A DNA stretch of 64,000 nt from Methylobacterium sp. J-070 (GCF_022829385.1 NZ_JAKSXX010000122.1:1-64000), one strand, 5' to 3'; shown: positions 53,076 to 62,216, counted from the stretch's first letter. The notes: generated by a model from the letters alone, not told the origin. Numbers and translations are program-made.

Positions 53076-53270
53076 GATGCCGCGGCGGCGCCGGTCTGAG
53101 CGCCGCTTCCGTCCGGTGGCATAGGGCGAGACGGGAACCCGGCGCAACTCCGGTTCCTCGACAGGGAACCTTAGCCGTAGGGTCGTCATTTCTTTACTGC
53201 TAAGCTCGGCATTATCCGCCACGATCACGGCCGAAGGCCGGACCGGCGGCCCAAGGGAGTCCTCCAGACC

Positions 53271-53540
53271 ATGAAGAAGCTCACGGCAGCCGCCCTCGCC
53301 ACCATCGCCGCCCTGTCGCTCGGCGCCTGCAACACTCCGGAGGACCGGGCCCTCGGCGGTGCGGGCCTCGGCGCGCTCACCGGCGCGGCGATCGGCGCGG
53401 CCGCGACGGGCCGCGCGGGCGGGGCCCTGGCGGGAGCCGCGATCGGCGGCGCCGGCGGCGCCATCGTGGGCGCCTCGACCGCGCCGCGCTGCCCCTACGG
53501 AACCTACCGCGACGCCTACGGCAACATCTACTGCCGCTGA
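53271..53540 (+). CDS. glycine-zipper lipoprotein
   Basis: 89 residues with a lipoprotein signal (KKLTAAALATIAALSLGAC; lipobox LGAC). The mature part is a run of GxxxG repeats (GGAGLGALTGAAIGAAATGRAGGALAGAAIGGAGGAIVGA), the YMGG/17-kDa-antigen glycine zipper that inserts in membranes, and ends CPYGTYRDAYGNIYCR with a cysteine pair. Outer-membrane stability is the assumed role. GGGAG precedes the ATG. Confidence 0.85.
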   Translation: MKKLTAAALATIAALSLGACNTPEDRALGGAGLGALTGAAIGAAATGRAGGALAGAAIGGAGGAIVGASTAPRCPYGTYRDAYGNIYCR

Positions 53541-53695
53541 GCGGACCGGCCCGGACCACGCGCGTCCGGGCCCTTCCGCGCGGCGTACGGAGCGGCTATC
53601 CCGTCGCTCGGCCCGGGTCGAGTCCCGGGTGCAGGACGCAAGCCGCCGCCGATGACCGCACCGAGTCCACGATCCGTGCCGGGGCCGGCCGGCCG

Positions 53696-54436
53696 ATGAC
53701 CTCCGGCATCAAGGGTCAGGGGGTCTGGGGCAAGCTCGGCGGCGCCGGCCTGGGCCTCGCGATCGGCGGTCCGCTCGGGGCGCTGGTCGGAGGCGTCGCG
53801 GGCCATTTCCTGCTCGACCGGGTGGGAGCGCCCTTCGGCCGGACCCCCCGGGACGTTGTGTTCACCACCGGGCTGGTGGCGCTGGCCGCCAAGATGGCCA
53901 AGTCCGACGGCGTCGTGCTGCCCTCGGAGGTCGAGGCCTTCGGGCGCGTGGTGCAGGTGGAGCCGTCCGCGCGGGCCGGCGTGGAGCGCCTGTTCGATCT
54001 CGCCAAGAAGACCACGAACGGCTTCGAGGCCTACGCGCGTCAGCTCGCCACGACCTTCGGCGACGAGCCGGCCCTGCTCGAGGACGTGCTCGACGGGCTG
54101 TTCCAGATCGGGGCCGCCGACGGGGCGCTGCACGAGGCGGAGGAGCGCTACCTGCGCGCGGTCTCGGGCATCTTCGGGTTCGACGAGGCGGCCTTCCTGC
54201 GCATCGCCGCCCGGCACGTGCGGCTTCCGGACGATCCCTACGGCGTTCTCGGCCTCGATCGCGCGGCGGATGAGGCCGCCGTGAAGGCGCGCCACCGCGC
54301 GCTGGTGGCCGAGCACCACCCGGACCGGGCGCTGGCCCGCGGCCTGCCCGCGGAGGCGGTGGCGATCGCCACGCGCCGCCTCGCCGCGATCAACGCGGCC
54401 TACGACCGGATCGCGCAGGAGCGGGGATTGCGGTGA
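53696..54436 (+). CDS. djlA: DjlA-like TerB/DnaJ membrane co-chaperone
   Basis: 246 residues: a Gly-rich N-terminal segment able to enter the membrane (LGGAGLGLAIGGPLGALVGGVAGHFLL), a TerB helical domain (VALAAKMAKSDGVVLPSEVEAF, DGALHEAEERYLRAVSGIFGF), and a C-terminal J domain (DPYGVLGLDRAADEAAVKARHRALVAEHHPDRA) with the HPD triad that stimulates DnaK. Its stop overlaps the next start as GTGA, pointing to co-translation with the amidase. Confidence 0.9.
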   Translation: MTSGIKGQGVWGKLGGAGLGLAIGGPLGALVGGVAGHFLLDRVGAPFGRTPRDVVFTTGLVALAAKMAKSDGVVLPSEVEAFGRVVQVEPSARAGVERLFDLAKKTTNGFEAYARQLATTFGDEPALLEDVLDGLFQIGAADGALHEAEERYLRAVSGIFGFDEAAFLRIAARHVRLPDDPYGVLGLDRAADEAAVKARHRALVAEHHPDRALARGLPAEAVAIATRRLAAINAAYDRIAQERGLR

Positions 54437-55188
54437 GCCTGGTTCCCGACACGCCCCTCGCCCGCCGCGTCGCCCCCTCGCCGAACCACGGCGCGCGCCG
54501 CGCCGGCCGCCTCGACACGCTGATCCTGCACTATACCGGCATGGCGAGCGGGGCCGCCGCCCTGGCGCGCCTGCGCGACCCGCTGAGCCAGGTCTCGGCC
54601 CACTACCTCGTGTTCGAGGATGGCGGCATCGTCCAGCTGGTGCCGGAGAGCCGCCGGGCCTGGCATGCGGGTGCGGGCACCTGGAAGGGCGAGACCGACG
54701 TCAATTCGTGCTCGATCGGGATCGAGATCGTCCATCCGGGCCATGCCGGCGGTCTGCCGCCCTACCCGGACGCGCAGGTCGGCGCGGTGATAGCGCTCGC
54801 CCGGGACATCCTCGGCCGCTGGCCGATCCCGCCCGAGCGGGTGCTCGCCCATTCCGACATCGCCCCCGAGCGCAAGGAAGATCCGGGCGAGACCTTCCCG
54901 TGGGACCGCCTCGCGGCGGCGGGCGTGGGCCATGTCGTGCCGCCCGCCCCGATCCGGGACGGCCGCTTCTTTGCCCGGGGCGATGCCGGCCAGCCGGTCG
55001 AGGCCCTGCAGGCGATGTTCGCGCTCTATGGCTACGATCTGCCGGTGACCGGCATCTTCGACGCGCGCACGCATGCGGTGGCCACGGCCTTCCAGCGCCA
55101 TTTCCGGCAGGCGCGGGTGGACGGCGTGGCCGATGCCTCGACCATCACCACCCTGCGCGACCTGATCGCGGCCCTGCCGCCCGGCTGA
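54433..55188 (+). CDS. N-acetylmuramoyl-L-alanine amidase (AmpD/AmiD type)
   Basis: 251 residues. The Amidase_2 domain has the zinc/active residues in LILHYTGM, QVSAHYLVFEDG, SIGIEIVHPGH and LAHSDIAPERKEDPGETFPW. A C-terminal PG_binding_1 domain follows (GQPVEALQAMFALYGYDLPVTGIFDARTHAVATAFQRHF). No signal peptide is visible, so it may recycle muropeptides in the cytoplasm as AmpD does, though the binding domain also fits AmiD. Starts on the GTG overlapping djlA's stop. Confidence 0.93.
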   Translation: MSLVPDTPLARRVAPSPNHGARRAGRLDTLILHYTGMASGAAALARLRDPLSQVSAHYLVFEDGGIVQLVPESRRAWHAGAGTWKGETDVNSCSIGIEIVHPGHAGGLPPYPDAQVGAVIALARDILGRWPIPPERVLAHSDIAPERKEDPGETFPWDRLAAAGVGHVVPPAPIRDGRFFARGDAGQPVEALQAMFALYGYDLPVTGIFDARTHAVATAFQRHFRQARVDGVADASTITTLRDLIAALPPG

Positions 55189-55206
55189 CGCTCCGCGCCG
55201 CCGGTC

Positions 55207-56241
55207 TCAGGCGCGATGCGCCGGCGCCGACCGCGGGTGGCCCGGCTCAGGGGCCGCCTGGGCCGGCACATCGGTCCGGGTCCGCCACAGGCTGTAGGCG
55301 ACGCCCGCCGCCAGCAGCGTCAGGGTCACGACCAGCGAGACCCACGGTGGCACCGCGACGAGTTCGAACGTGTCGGCGACCACGATCTTGATGCCGATGA
55401 ACATCAGGATGAAGGCGAGGGCGGTCTTGAGATAGGCGAACCGGTCGACCATCGCGGCGAGCGCGAAGTAGAGGGCGCGCAGGCCCAGGATCGCGAAGAT
55501 GTTGGAAGTGTAGACCACGAAGGTGTCGGTGGTGATGGCGAAGATCGCCGGCACGCTGTCGACCGCGAAGATCACGTCGGCGCCGTTGACCAGGACCAGC
55601 GCCAGGGCCAGCGGGGTGAACCACAGGGCGACCCGGCCGGTCTTCGGGTCGGTCTTGCGCACCGCGAAGCGCTGGCCGTGGAGGTCGGGCGTGACCCTGA
55701 AGCTCTTCTTGAACCAGCGCACGACGGCACCGTTCTGGAAGTCGCCCGCCTCATCGTCGCCGGAGAGCAGGATCTTCAGGCCCGCGTAGATCAGGAACGC
55801 CGCGAACAGCGACAGCACCCAATGCACCTGATGCACCAGGGCGGCGCCGAGCCCGATCATCAGGCCGCGCAGCAGCACCGCCGCCAGGATGCCCCAGAGC
55901 AGGACCCGGTGCTGGGCCGCGCGCGGGATGCCCAGCGCGGTCAGGATCATGGCGATGACGAAGACGTTGTCCATCGACAGCGACTTCTCGACCACCAGGC
56001 CGGTGACGTATTCCTCGCCGGATTGCGGCCCGAGATACCACCAGATCCAGCCGCCGAACGCGAGGCCGAGCGCGAGGTAGAAGCCGGTGAGGGCCAGGCT
56101 CTCCCGGACGCCGATCTCGTGCTCCTTGTCCCGGTGCAGGAGGCCGAGGTCGAAGGCGAGCAGGCACGCGATGAGGGCGTGGAAGCCGAGCCACATCCAC
56201 AATGGCTTGCCGAGCCATTCGACGTTGAGGACGTCCAACAT
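55207..56241 (-). CDS. TerC-family integral membrane protein
   Basis: 344 residues with about nine spans. Family markers: FDLGLLHRDKEHEIGVRESL, GEEYVTGLVVEKSLSMDNVFVIAMI, FAAFLIYAGLKILLSGDDE, and LVNGADVIFAVDSVPAIFAITTDTFVVYTSNIFAILGLRALYF with the conserved acidic NGAD/FAVDS residues that likely bind Mn2+. TerC/Alx proteins act in tellurite resistance and manganese export. No yybP-ykoY riboswitch was recognised in the leader, but a perfect 20-base palindrome lies 51 bases upstream. Confidence 0.93.
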   Translation of the reverse strand: MLDVLNVEWLGKPLWMWLGFHALIACLLAFDLGLLHRDKEHEIGVRESLALTGFYLALGLAFGGWIWWYLGPQSGEEYVTGLVVEKSLSMDNVFVIAMILTALGIPRAAQHRVLLWGILAAVLLRGLMIGLGAALVHQVHWVLSLFAAFLIYAGLKILLSGDDEAGDFQNGAVVRWFKKSFRVTPDLHGQRFAVRKTDPKTGRVALWFTPLALALVLVNGADVIFAVDSVPAIFAITTDTFVVYTSNIFAILGLRALYFALAAMVDRFAYLKTALAFILMFIGIKIVVADTFELVAVPPWVSLVVTLTLLAAGVAYSLWRTRTDVPAQAAPEPGHPRSAPAHRA

Positions 56242-56291
56242 GTACGGGACCTGATGCTGACTCCGGATGGAAAGCATCGGCTCCGACATCA

Positions 56292-56311
56292 CGGGCGCTG
56301 AACAGCGCCCG
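56292..56311. promoter_or_regulatory. perfect palindrome in terC leader
   Basis: CGGGCGCTG-AA-CAGCGCCCG: two exact 9-base arms with a 2-base centre, about 50 bases upstream of the terC start. As RNA it folds into a stable hairpin; as DNA it could be a dimer's operator. Its role is unknown. Confidence 0.55.
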
Positions 56312-56437
56312 CCAGAGGGGCCCGCAGCCGATAGGGGCGAGTTAAGCGGGGGAACCGGGCGAATCAAGGGCAGGGCCAGGGTGGCCCTCCGCGCGGCTCC
56401 GCCGGACCGAGCCCGCCTTGCACCGCGGGCCGGAACC

Positions 56438-57403
56438 TCAGGCGCGGGCGTGCCGGCGCCGGTACTCCGCCGGCGTCGTACCGACCTGCCGCTGGAACGC
56501 CCGCCGGAGCGTGTCGGCGTCCCGGAACCCGCAGGCGCCCGCAACCTGCTTCAGGGCGACGGCGTCGGACTCGAGCAGGCGGCGCACGGCCTCGATCCTC
56601 ACGGTCTCGACATAGGCCGCCGGGGTCAGGCCCGTCTCGGCCCGGAACAGGCGCGCGAAGTGGCGCGGGCTCATGCCGGTGCGGGCGGCGAGCCGCGCGA
56701 CGCCATGATCCTCCGCCGGATGGGCGGCGACCCAGCGCTGCGCCTCCTGGAGGGCCGAGCGGCCGGTGGGTGCGCTGACACCGCGGCGGCTGAACTGCAT
56801 CTGGCCGCCGCCGCGCTTGAAGAACATGACGAGATGCGCCGCCACCCGGCGGGCGATCTCGGCGCCCAGATCCTCCTCCACGAGGGCCAGCGCGAGGTCG
56901 AGCCCCGCCGTGACCCCGGCCGCGGTCCTGAGCGGACCGTCGAACAGGCAGATGGCGTCGGCCTCGACCCGCGCCCGGGGGTAACGCGCCGCCAGCATCT
57001 CGGCGACGGCCCAGTGCGTGGTCACGCGGCGCCCGTCCAGCAGGCCGGCCTGCCCGAGCAGGAAGGCCCCGCTGCACACCGAGCCGTAGCGTCGGCACCG
57101 GGCCGCGGCGCCGGCGAGCCAGGCGCGGAGATCGGCCCCGATGGTCGCCTCGTGGATCCGCGGCGCACCCGCGACCAGCAGCGTGTCGAAGCCCGCGGGC
57201 TCCGCTGCGGGCGCGACGAGGTCGGCGATCAGGCGCCGTCCCGACGACGTCGTGATCGGGCCCGGCTCGGTTCCGATCAGCGCCAGGCCGTAGGCGTCCC
57301 GGCCGCTCTGGGCGTTCGCCTCGGCGAAGACGTCGAGCGGGCCGGCGACGTCCAGGAGCTGGACGCCGGGAAGGGCGAGAATCGCGACCGATCGGGACGC
57401 CAT
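56438..57403 (-). CDS. GlxA-family AraC-type regulator (DJ-1/PfpI + HTH)
   Basis: 321 residues. The N-terminal DJ-1/PfpI-like domain (VAILALPGVQLLDVAGPLDVFAEAN, CSGAFLLGQAGLLDGRRVTTHW) has the nucleophile-elbow cysteine in GSVCSGAF. The C-terminal AraC double HTH (GVARLAARTGMSPRHFARLFRAETGLTPAAYVETVRIEAVRRLL, VAGACGFRDADTLRRAFQRQVGTTPAEYR) binds DNA. It starts 119 bases from the divergent HD-domain gene, which is its likely target. Confidence 0.92.
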   Translation of the reverse strand: MASRSVAILALPGVQLLDVAGPLDVFAEANAQSGRDAYGLALIGTEPGPITTSSGRRLIADLVAPAAEPAGFDTLLVAGAPRIHEATIGADLRAWLAGAAARCRRYGSVCSGAFLLGQAGLLDGRRVTTHWAVAEMLAARYPRARVEADAICLFDGPLRTAAGVTAGLDLALALVEEDLGAEIARRVAAHLVMFFKRGGGQMQFSRRGVSAPTGRSALQEAQRWVAAHPAEDHGVARLAARTGMSPRHFARLFRAETGLTPAAYVETVRIEAVRRLLESDAVALKQVAGACGFRDADTLRRAFQRQVGTTPAEYRRRHARA

Positions 57404-57522
57404 GGTTTGTCCGTGGCCGAGGATGACGACACGTTGGCAGAAAACGTCGTAACACGGCGATTGATGCCAAGCCCGGTGTCCCGTAGCTCGGAAGGACCGC
57501 CGACGCAAAGGAGCCCCCCTCC

Positions 57523-58194
57523 ATGAGCATCCGTTCCGAAGCCGCCATCCCCGACAGCAGCCTCGCCCGGGCGATCACCGAATTCGTCCGGGACGGAGAG
57601 ACCGAGCTGCTCTTCAACCATTCGAGCCGGGTCTACCAGTTCGGCGCCCTGGCCGGCCTCCGTCGCGGCCTGACCTTCGACCGCGAGCTGCTCTACGCGG
57701 GCGCGATGTTCCACGACCTCGGCCTGATGCCGGACCACAGCAGCCCCGGGGAGCGCTTCGAGGTTGACGGCGCCAACGCGGCCCGCGCCTTCCTCAAGGC
57801 GTACGGCGTGCCGGAGGCCGAGATTGACACGGTCTGGACGGCCATCGCGCTCCACACCACGCCCGGCATCCCGGTCCACATGCACCCGGTGGTCGCGCTG
57901 GTCACGGCCGGCGTCGAGATGGACGTGCTGGGCCTGACCTACGGGCAGTATTCGGATGTCGAGCGCGAGGCGGTCGTTTCCGCCTTTCCCCGCACGCCGG
58001 ACTTCAAGGAGGACATCATCCAGGCCTTCTACGACGGCATCCGGCACAAGCCGGACACCACCTTCGGCAACGTCAAGGCCGACGTGATCGCCGACAAGGA
58101 GCCGGGATTCCGCACGGGGAACTTCTGCAGCGTGATCCGGTCCTCGCCCTGGGCGGGACGCGCGCATGACGCGGGCTGCGGCGGGCACGGCTGA
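57523..58194 (+). CDS. HD-domain hydrolase (cyanamide hydratase-like)
   Basis: 223 residues. Metal ligands are NHSSRVYQFGALAG, AGAMFHDLGLMPDHSS and TAIALHTTPGIPVHMHP, the H...HD...H...H...D pattern of the HD superfamily; the spacing resembles Ddi2/cyanamide hydratase relatives rather than nucleotide phosphohydrolases. GGAG lies upstream of the ATG. Divergence from a GlxA-type regulator suggests inducible expression by a small nitrogen compound, which is an inference. Confidence 0.85.
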   Translation: MSIRSEAAIPDSSLARAITEFVRDGETELLFNHSSRVYQFGALAGLRRGLTFDRELLYAGAMFHDLGLMPDHSSPGERFEVDGANAARAFLKAYGVPEAEIDTVWTAIALHTTPGIPVHMHPVVALVTAGVEMDVLGLTYGQYSDVEREAVVSAFPRTPDFKEDIIQAFYDGIRHKPDTTFGNVKADVIADKEPGFRTGNFCSVIRSSPWAGRAHDAGCGGHG

Positions 58195-58246
58195 GACGGG
58201 GGCGCGCCGCGCGAGCGGCCACGCGGGGGGCCGCCGGGAGCTGACG

Positions 58247-59764
58247 TCAGCCCGAAGTCTCGGGGGGCGTCCCGGTCATCTTCGGCGAACTGTGCTCGCG
58301 CAGGGGCCGCTCCTCCATGAGCGCCAGGAACCCGAACGCCGCGAGCAGGCCGAGGCAGGCGGCCAGGAACACGAACCGGAAGGTCAGGGCGAGCTGCGCC
58401 GGATCGGCGCCGCGGATCAGACTCTCCACGTCGTGGCCCCCTGCCCCGCCCGCGGCGCCCCCGAGGACGATCGTACCGAAGGCCGCCACGATCAGGGCGC
58501 CCCCCAGGGAGCGGAAGAAGTTCATCGCGGCGGTGGCGATGCCGAGCTGGTGCCGCTCCACGGCGTTCTGGATCGCGATGGTGGAGAGCGGCAGGATCGT
58601 CCCGATCCCCATGGAGAGCAGCGCGAACAGCAGCTCCATCAGCCAGAAGGGCAGCGTCCGCCCCTGCCAGGCGATGACGGCGCAGCAGGCGAGGCTGACG
58701 CTCATCATGGCGAGCGGCAGGCGCTTGTAGTGCCGGAAGTAGATCATCGACCGGCCCGACAGGGTCGCGCCCGTGACGGTGCCGACCATCAGCGGCACCA
58801 GGGCCACGCCGGATTCGCTGGCCGTCAGCCCGATCACGCCTTCGAGGAAGATCGGCACGTAGATGGTCAGCCCGATGAAGGTGCCCATGGCGAAGCAGGC
58901 GGCCAGCGTCGCGCTGTAGACCACTTGGTTCTTCAGCACCTCCGTGGGGATCAGCGGCTCGGCCGCCGTGGCGAGCCGCGCCGCGAAGCCGCCGCCCAGC
59001 ACGGCCGACAGGGCGAGGAGGCCGAGGACCGGCGCCGAACCCCAGGGATAGCGCACGCCGCCCCAGCTCAGGGCCAGCAGCAGGGCGATCGAGCCCAGCA
59101 CCAAGAGGGCGGCTCCGGGCCAGTCCAGCCGGTGGCGGCGCTCGTTGCGCGGCAGGCGCTTCAGGTTGGCGTTGGTCAGCGCGAAGGCGAGGACGCCGAT
59201 CGGCAGGTTGATCCAGAAGATCAGCGACCAGTGCAGGTGCTGGGCGAACAGGCCTCCGAGCAGGGGACCCGCCACGGACGCGGCCACGAACACGCCCGCG
59301 ATCACCACTTGGTAGCGCGCCCGCTCCTTGGGCGCCATGATGTCGGCCAGGATGGTCTGGGAGAGGGCGATCAGGCCGCCGCCGCCGATCCCCTGGAGGC
59401 CCCGGGCCAGCGCCAGCGTCACCATCGTCGGCGCCAGCGCGCAGGCCAGCGACCCGAGCACGAAGGTCGCGATGGCGATCAGCAGCATGATCCGCCGGCC
59501 GTGGATGTCGCTGAGCTTGCCGTAGAGCGGGGTCACCGCCGTGGAGGCCAGCAGGTAGGCGGTGACGATCCAGGGGAGGTTCGCGGCGTCGCCGAGGTCG
59601 AGCCCGATGGTCGGCATCGCGGTGGCCACGATGGTCTGGTCGAGGGCCGCGAGCAGCATCGCGGTCATGAGGCCGTAGACGATCGCGCGGATCTCGCCGG
59701 GGCCGAGTTGTGCCTGCGGGGCGGGGATGCTCGGGATCCCGGTGATGGCGACGGGGCTGGCCAC
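58247..59764 (-). CDS. DHA2-family (EmrB/QacA-type) drug efflux MFS transporter
   Basis: 505 residues with fourteen predicted spans. Motifs include LLAALDQTIVATAMPTIGLDLGD (motif D1), YGKLSDIHGRRIMLL (motif A), ARGLQGIGGGGLIALSQTILAD (motif B-like) and GPLLGGLFAQHLHWSLIFWINLPIG (motif C of antiporters). Proton-coupled export of toxic compounds is expected; which ones cannot be read from sequence. It converges on the HD-domain gene and stands alone. Confidence 0.93.
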   Translation of the reverse strand: MASPVAITGIPSIPAPQAQLGPGEIRAIVYGLMTAMLLAALDQTIVATAMPTIGLDLGDAANLPWIVTAYLLASTAVTPLYGKLSDIHGRRIMLLIAIATFVLGSLACALAPTMVTLALARGLQGIGGGGLIALSQTILADIMAPKERARYQVVIAGVFVAASVAGPLLGGLFAQHLHWSLIFWINLPIGVLAFALTNANLKRLPRNERRHRLDWPGAALLVLGSIALLLALSWGGVRYPWGSAPVLGLLALSAVLGGGFAARLATAAEPLIPTEVLKNQVVYSATLAACFAMGTFIGLTIYVPIFLEGVIGLTASESGVALVPLMVGTVTGATLSGRSMIYFRHYKRLPLAMMSVSLACCAVIAWQGRTLPFWLMELLFALLSMGIGTILPLSTIAIQNAVERHQLGIATAAMNFFRSLGGALIVAAFGTIVLGGAAGGAGGHDVESLIRGADPAQLALTFRFVFLAACLGLLAAFGFLALMEERPLREHSSPKMTGTPPETSG

Positions 59765-60143
59765 GTGTCTGAGCCTCTGCGGTTCGGGTCGTGCACGTCC
59801 GGGGGCGGGCGGCGTGAAGGGGCGCGGCCGAGCGTAGCGCGTCGATAGCGGCAGCTTCGGGGATGAAGGAGAATTTTGTTCTGCGGGTCTGGGTTCCGGC
59901 GGGGTGGAGCCGCCTGCGCGGCGCTTGGTGTGCCAGGTCCCGGATCAGGTTCCGCGATCGCTCCACCTGTCCGCGAAAGGGCGGTGCGGGATCGAGCGCC
60001 GACCCTGTCCCGGGCGCATGCAGCCAGAGCGGATGGCGACCCGGGACCGAGCACGGGGCTCGTCGCGAAGCGGCTCGAACGTCATCCGCCGACCCTGAAG
60101 CCGTACCCTTGACAGAAACGGTGCCCTGCCGCTCTCCGGGCGG
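59765..60143. other. efflux-flavoprotein gap with repeat element
   Basis: 379 bases between the divergent efflux and flavoprotein genes. The central part, 59930-60054, is the second copy of the palindrome-ended element. A slightly AT-richer patch near 59865-59885 may serve the efflux promoter. No gene seen. Confidence 0.55.
59930..60054. repeat. palindrome-ended intergenic element, copy 2
   Basis: Ends GTGCCAGGTCCCGGATC and ACCCGGGACCGAGCAC form imperfect inverted repeats on a 125-bp unit, one base different in length from the copy at 4821-4946. Both share GTCCCGGATCAGGTTCCGC at the left, CACCTGTCCG inside and CCCGGGCGCATG toward the right. Confidence 0.7.
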
Positions 60144-61361
60144 ATGCTGCAAGACAGGGACGAGATCGCCGTCGTGGGGGGCGGCCCCGCGGGCCTCGCC
60201 GCGGCCGAGGTGCTGGGAGAGGCCGGCCGCGCGGTCACGGTCTACGAGCGCATGCCCTCGGTCGCCCGCAAGCTGCTGATCGCCGGACGGGGCGGCCTCA
60301 ACATCACCCACGGCGAGGCGCGGGCGGCGTTCCTCGCCCGCTACCATCCTGCGGGCGTCCTGGACGCCGCCATCGCGGCCTTCCCCCCCGAGGCCCTGCG
60401 GGACTGGTGCGCGGAGCTCGGCGAGCCGACCTTCGTCGGATCGAGCGGACGGGTCTTCCCGCAGAGCTTCAAGGCCTCGCCGCTGCTGCGGGCGTGGCTG
60501 GCGCGGCTCGACGGCCTCGGGGTCCGGATCCGCACCCGCCACCGGCTCACCGGTCTGGCCGGGGGTCTGCGCTTCGAGACGCCGGACGGCCCTCTCGAGA
60601 CCCGGCCCCGGGCCACCCTCCTGGCGCTCGGCGGGGCGAGCTGGCCGCGGCTCGGCTCGGACGGGCGCTGGGTGCCGCTCCTCGAAGGGCTCGGGGTGGC
60701 GGTGGCGCCCCTGCGCCCGGCCAATGCCGGCTTCGCAGTGGCGTGGTCCGCCCTGTTCCGGGAGCGCTTCTCCGGCGCCCCCCTGAAGCGGGTGGCCCTC
60801 ACCTGCGAGGGAACGACGGTGCGCGGCGAGGCCGTCATCACGGATTTCGGCCTCGAAGGCGGGGCGGTCTACGCCCTCTCGCGCATCGCGCGTGAGGCGA
60901 TCGCCGCCCGGGGGGGCGCCCGGCTCCTCGTGGATCTGCGGCCCGATCTCACCCGGGAGACCCTCGCCCGCCGCCTGTCCGGCACCCGGACGGGGGATTC
61001 GGCCGCGACCCGGCTGCGCAAGGCCGCGGGGCTCCCGCCGGTTGCAGCGGGCCTCCTGCGCGAAGCGGCCGGCGCCGCCCTCCCGGCCGATCCCGGGGCG
61101 CTGGCCGGGCTGATCAAGGCTGCGCCGCTCACCCTCACCGCCTCCGCGCCGATCGAGCGGGCGATCTCGACGGCGGGCGGGGTTCGGCTCGATGCCCTCG
61201 ACGGGCGGTCCATGCTGCGCGCCCGTCCCGGCCTGTTCCTGGCCGGCGAGATGCTCGACTGGGAAGCCCCGACCGGCGGCTACCTGCTCCAGGGCGCCAT
61301 CGCGGGCGGCCGGGCGACCGCCGCCGGGATGCTCGACTGGCTGCGGGAGGCCGGCGGCTGA
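60144..61361 (+). CDS. NAD(P)/FAD-dependent oxidoreductase (TIGR03862/HI0933-like flavoprotein)
   Basis: 405 residues. FAD site IAVVGGGPAGLAAAEVLGEAGRAVTVYERMPSVARKLLIAGRGGLNITHGE, then GSSGRVFPQSFKASPLLRAWL, LLALGGASWPRLGSDG and a C-terminal ISTAGGVRLDALDGRSML, GLFLAGEMLDWEAPTGGYLLQGAIAGGRAT. This matches the HI0933/BaiN flavoprotein group, subset TIGR03862. The catalysed reaction is unknown. It stands alone in its orientation, convergent with the collagen-like gene (9 bases between stops). Confidence 0.92.
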   Translation: MLQDRDEIAVVGGGPAGLAAAEVLGEAGRAVTVYERMPSVARKLLIAGRGGLNITHGEARAAFLARYHPAGVLDAAIAAFPPEALRDWCAELGEPTFVGSSGRVFPQSFKASPLLRAWLARLDGLGVRIRTRHRLTGLAGGLRFETPDGPLETRPRATLLALGGASWPRLGSDGRWVPLLEGLGVAVAPLRPANAGFAVAWSALFRERFSGAPLKRVALTCEGTTVRGEAVITDFGLEGGAVYALSRIAREAIAARGGARLLVDLRPDLTRETLARRLSGTRTGDSAATRLRKAAGLPPVAAGLLREAAGAALPADPGALAGLIKAAPLTLTASAPIERAISTAGGVRLDALDGRSMLRARPGLFLAGEMLDWEAPTGGYLLQGAIAGGRATAAGMLDWLREAGG

Positions 61362-61370
61362 GCTGCCTTC

Positions 61371-62216
61371 CTAGGGCCGCCCGCAGAACCCGACGATCCC
61401 CGCGGCCTCTGCGGGGCAGCTGGCGCCCTCGCCGTCGTAGACCGGCGCGCCGGCCTTGAGACAATGGGCGGCCACCAGCGCCTCTCCGGTCCCGCAGGTC
61501 ACCGCGCAGCCGCCCGCGCAGTCGGACTTACGCACCGGCCGCAGGGGGGCGCCGGCCTCGCCCCGAGGGCCCGGGCCGCCGGGCGCCCCGGCCTGCCCCC
61601 CGGGACCCGGAGCACCCTGGAGGCCCTGAGGACCCGTCTCGCCCGCCGGGCCCGGAGCGCCCTGAGGGCCGACCGGACCCTGGGGGCCAGCTTCGCCCTT
61701 CGGCCCGGCCTCGCCCCGAGGGCCCGTCTCACCCTTGGGTCCCGTCTCACCCTGGGGTCCCGTCTCACCCTTGGCCCCCGCCTCGCCGGGCGGCCCCGCG
61801 GCGCCCTGGGTGCCGGGGGGGCCCGGCGGGCCCTCGGGGGCGCAGTTCGCCACCACCGCCTCGCGCTCGTCCGGCTCGGATTTGAGCGTCACCACGCAGG
61901 TCGGGGGCCGGTAGGGAAGCCGGAAGGTGAAGCGTCCCCGCCGGTCGGCCTGGATCGAGATGTCGTCGTCCAGCACCACGATGCCGCCCGGCTTGCGCAC
62001 CGAGCCCGAGATGCGCAGGTCGCCGGCCTCGATCCGGGCGTCGTACACCATGATCGGCTGGCTCGGGATCTGCGGGGGCCGGGCCCGCGGCCGGACCGGG
62101 CGCGGGCGCGCCGCCGCGGACGGATCCGAGGCCGGGGCCTCCGGATCCGCGGGCTGCTGGGCGAGAGCCGCGTTCGACAGGGCGAGCAGGATCGTCAAGG
62201 CGAGGGCTGGGCGCAT
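61371..62216 (-). CDS. secreted collagen-like protein
   Basis: 281 residues. Signal [19 protein letters not shown]; Pro/Arg-rich linker; a beta domain at ~55-127 ([48 protein letters not shown]); then 32 uninterrupted Gly-X-Y triplets (129-224) rich in GET, GEA, GPK and GPQ, charged pairs that stabilise bacterial collagen triple helices without hydroxyproline. The final 57 residues hold six cysteines ([35 protein letters not shown]), possibly a disulfide-linked trimer cap. A surface or periplasmic fibre is likely; partner unknown. Confidence 0.88.
   Translation of the reverse strand: MRPALALTILLALSNAALAQQPADPEAPASDPSAAARPRPVRPRARPPQIPSQPIMVYDARIEAGDLRISGSVRKPGGIVVLDDDISIQADRRGRFTFRLPYRPPTCVVTLKSEPDEREAVVANCAPEGPPGPPGTQGAAGPPGEAGAKGETGPQGETGPKGETGPRGEAGPKGEAGPQGPVGPQGAPGPAGETGPQGLQGAPGPGGQAGAPGGPGPRGEAGAPLRPVRKSDCAGGCAVTCGTGEALVAAHCLKAGAPVYDGEGASCPAEAAGIVGFCGRP

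Noticed and set aside
56242..56400. yybP-ykoY manganese riboswitch before terC
   Set aside because: Only a simple palindrome is visible; the two conserved L1/L3 loop sequences were not recognised.
58166..59848. 560-codon plus-strand frame over the DHA2 transporter
   Set aside because: Gln/Arg/Gly-rich antisense frame created by high GC; no domain and no ribosome site.
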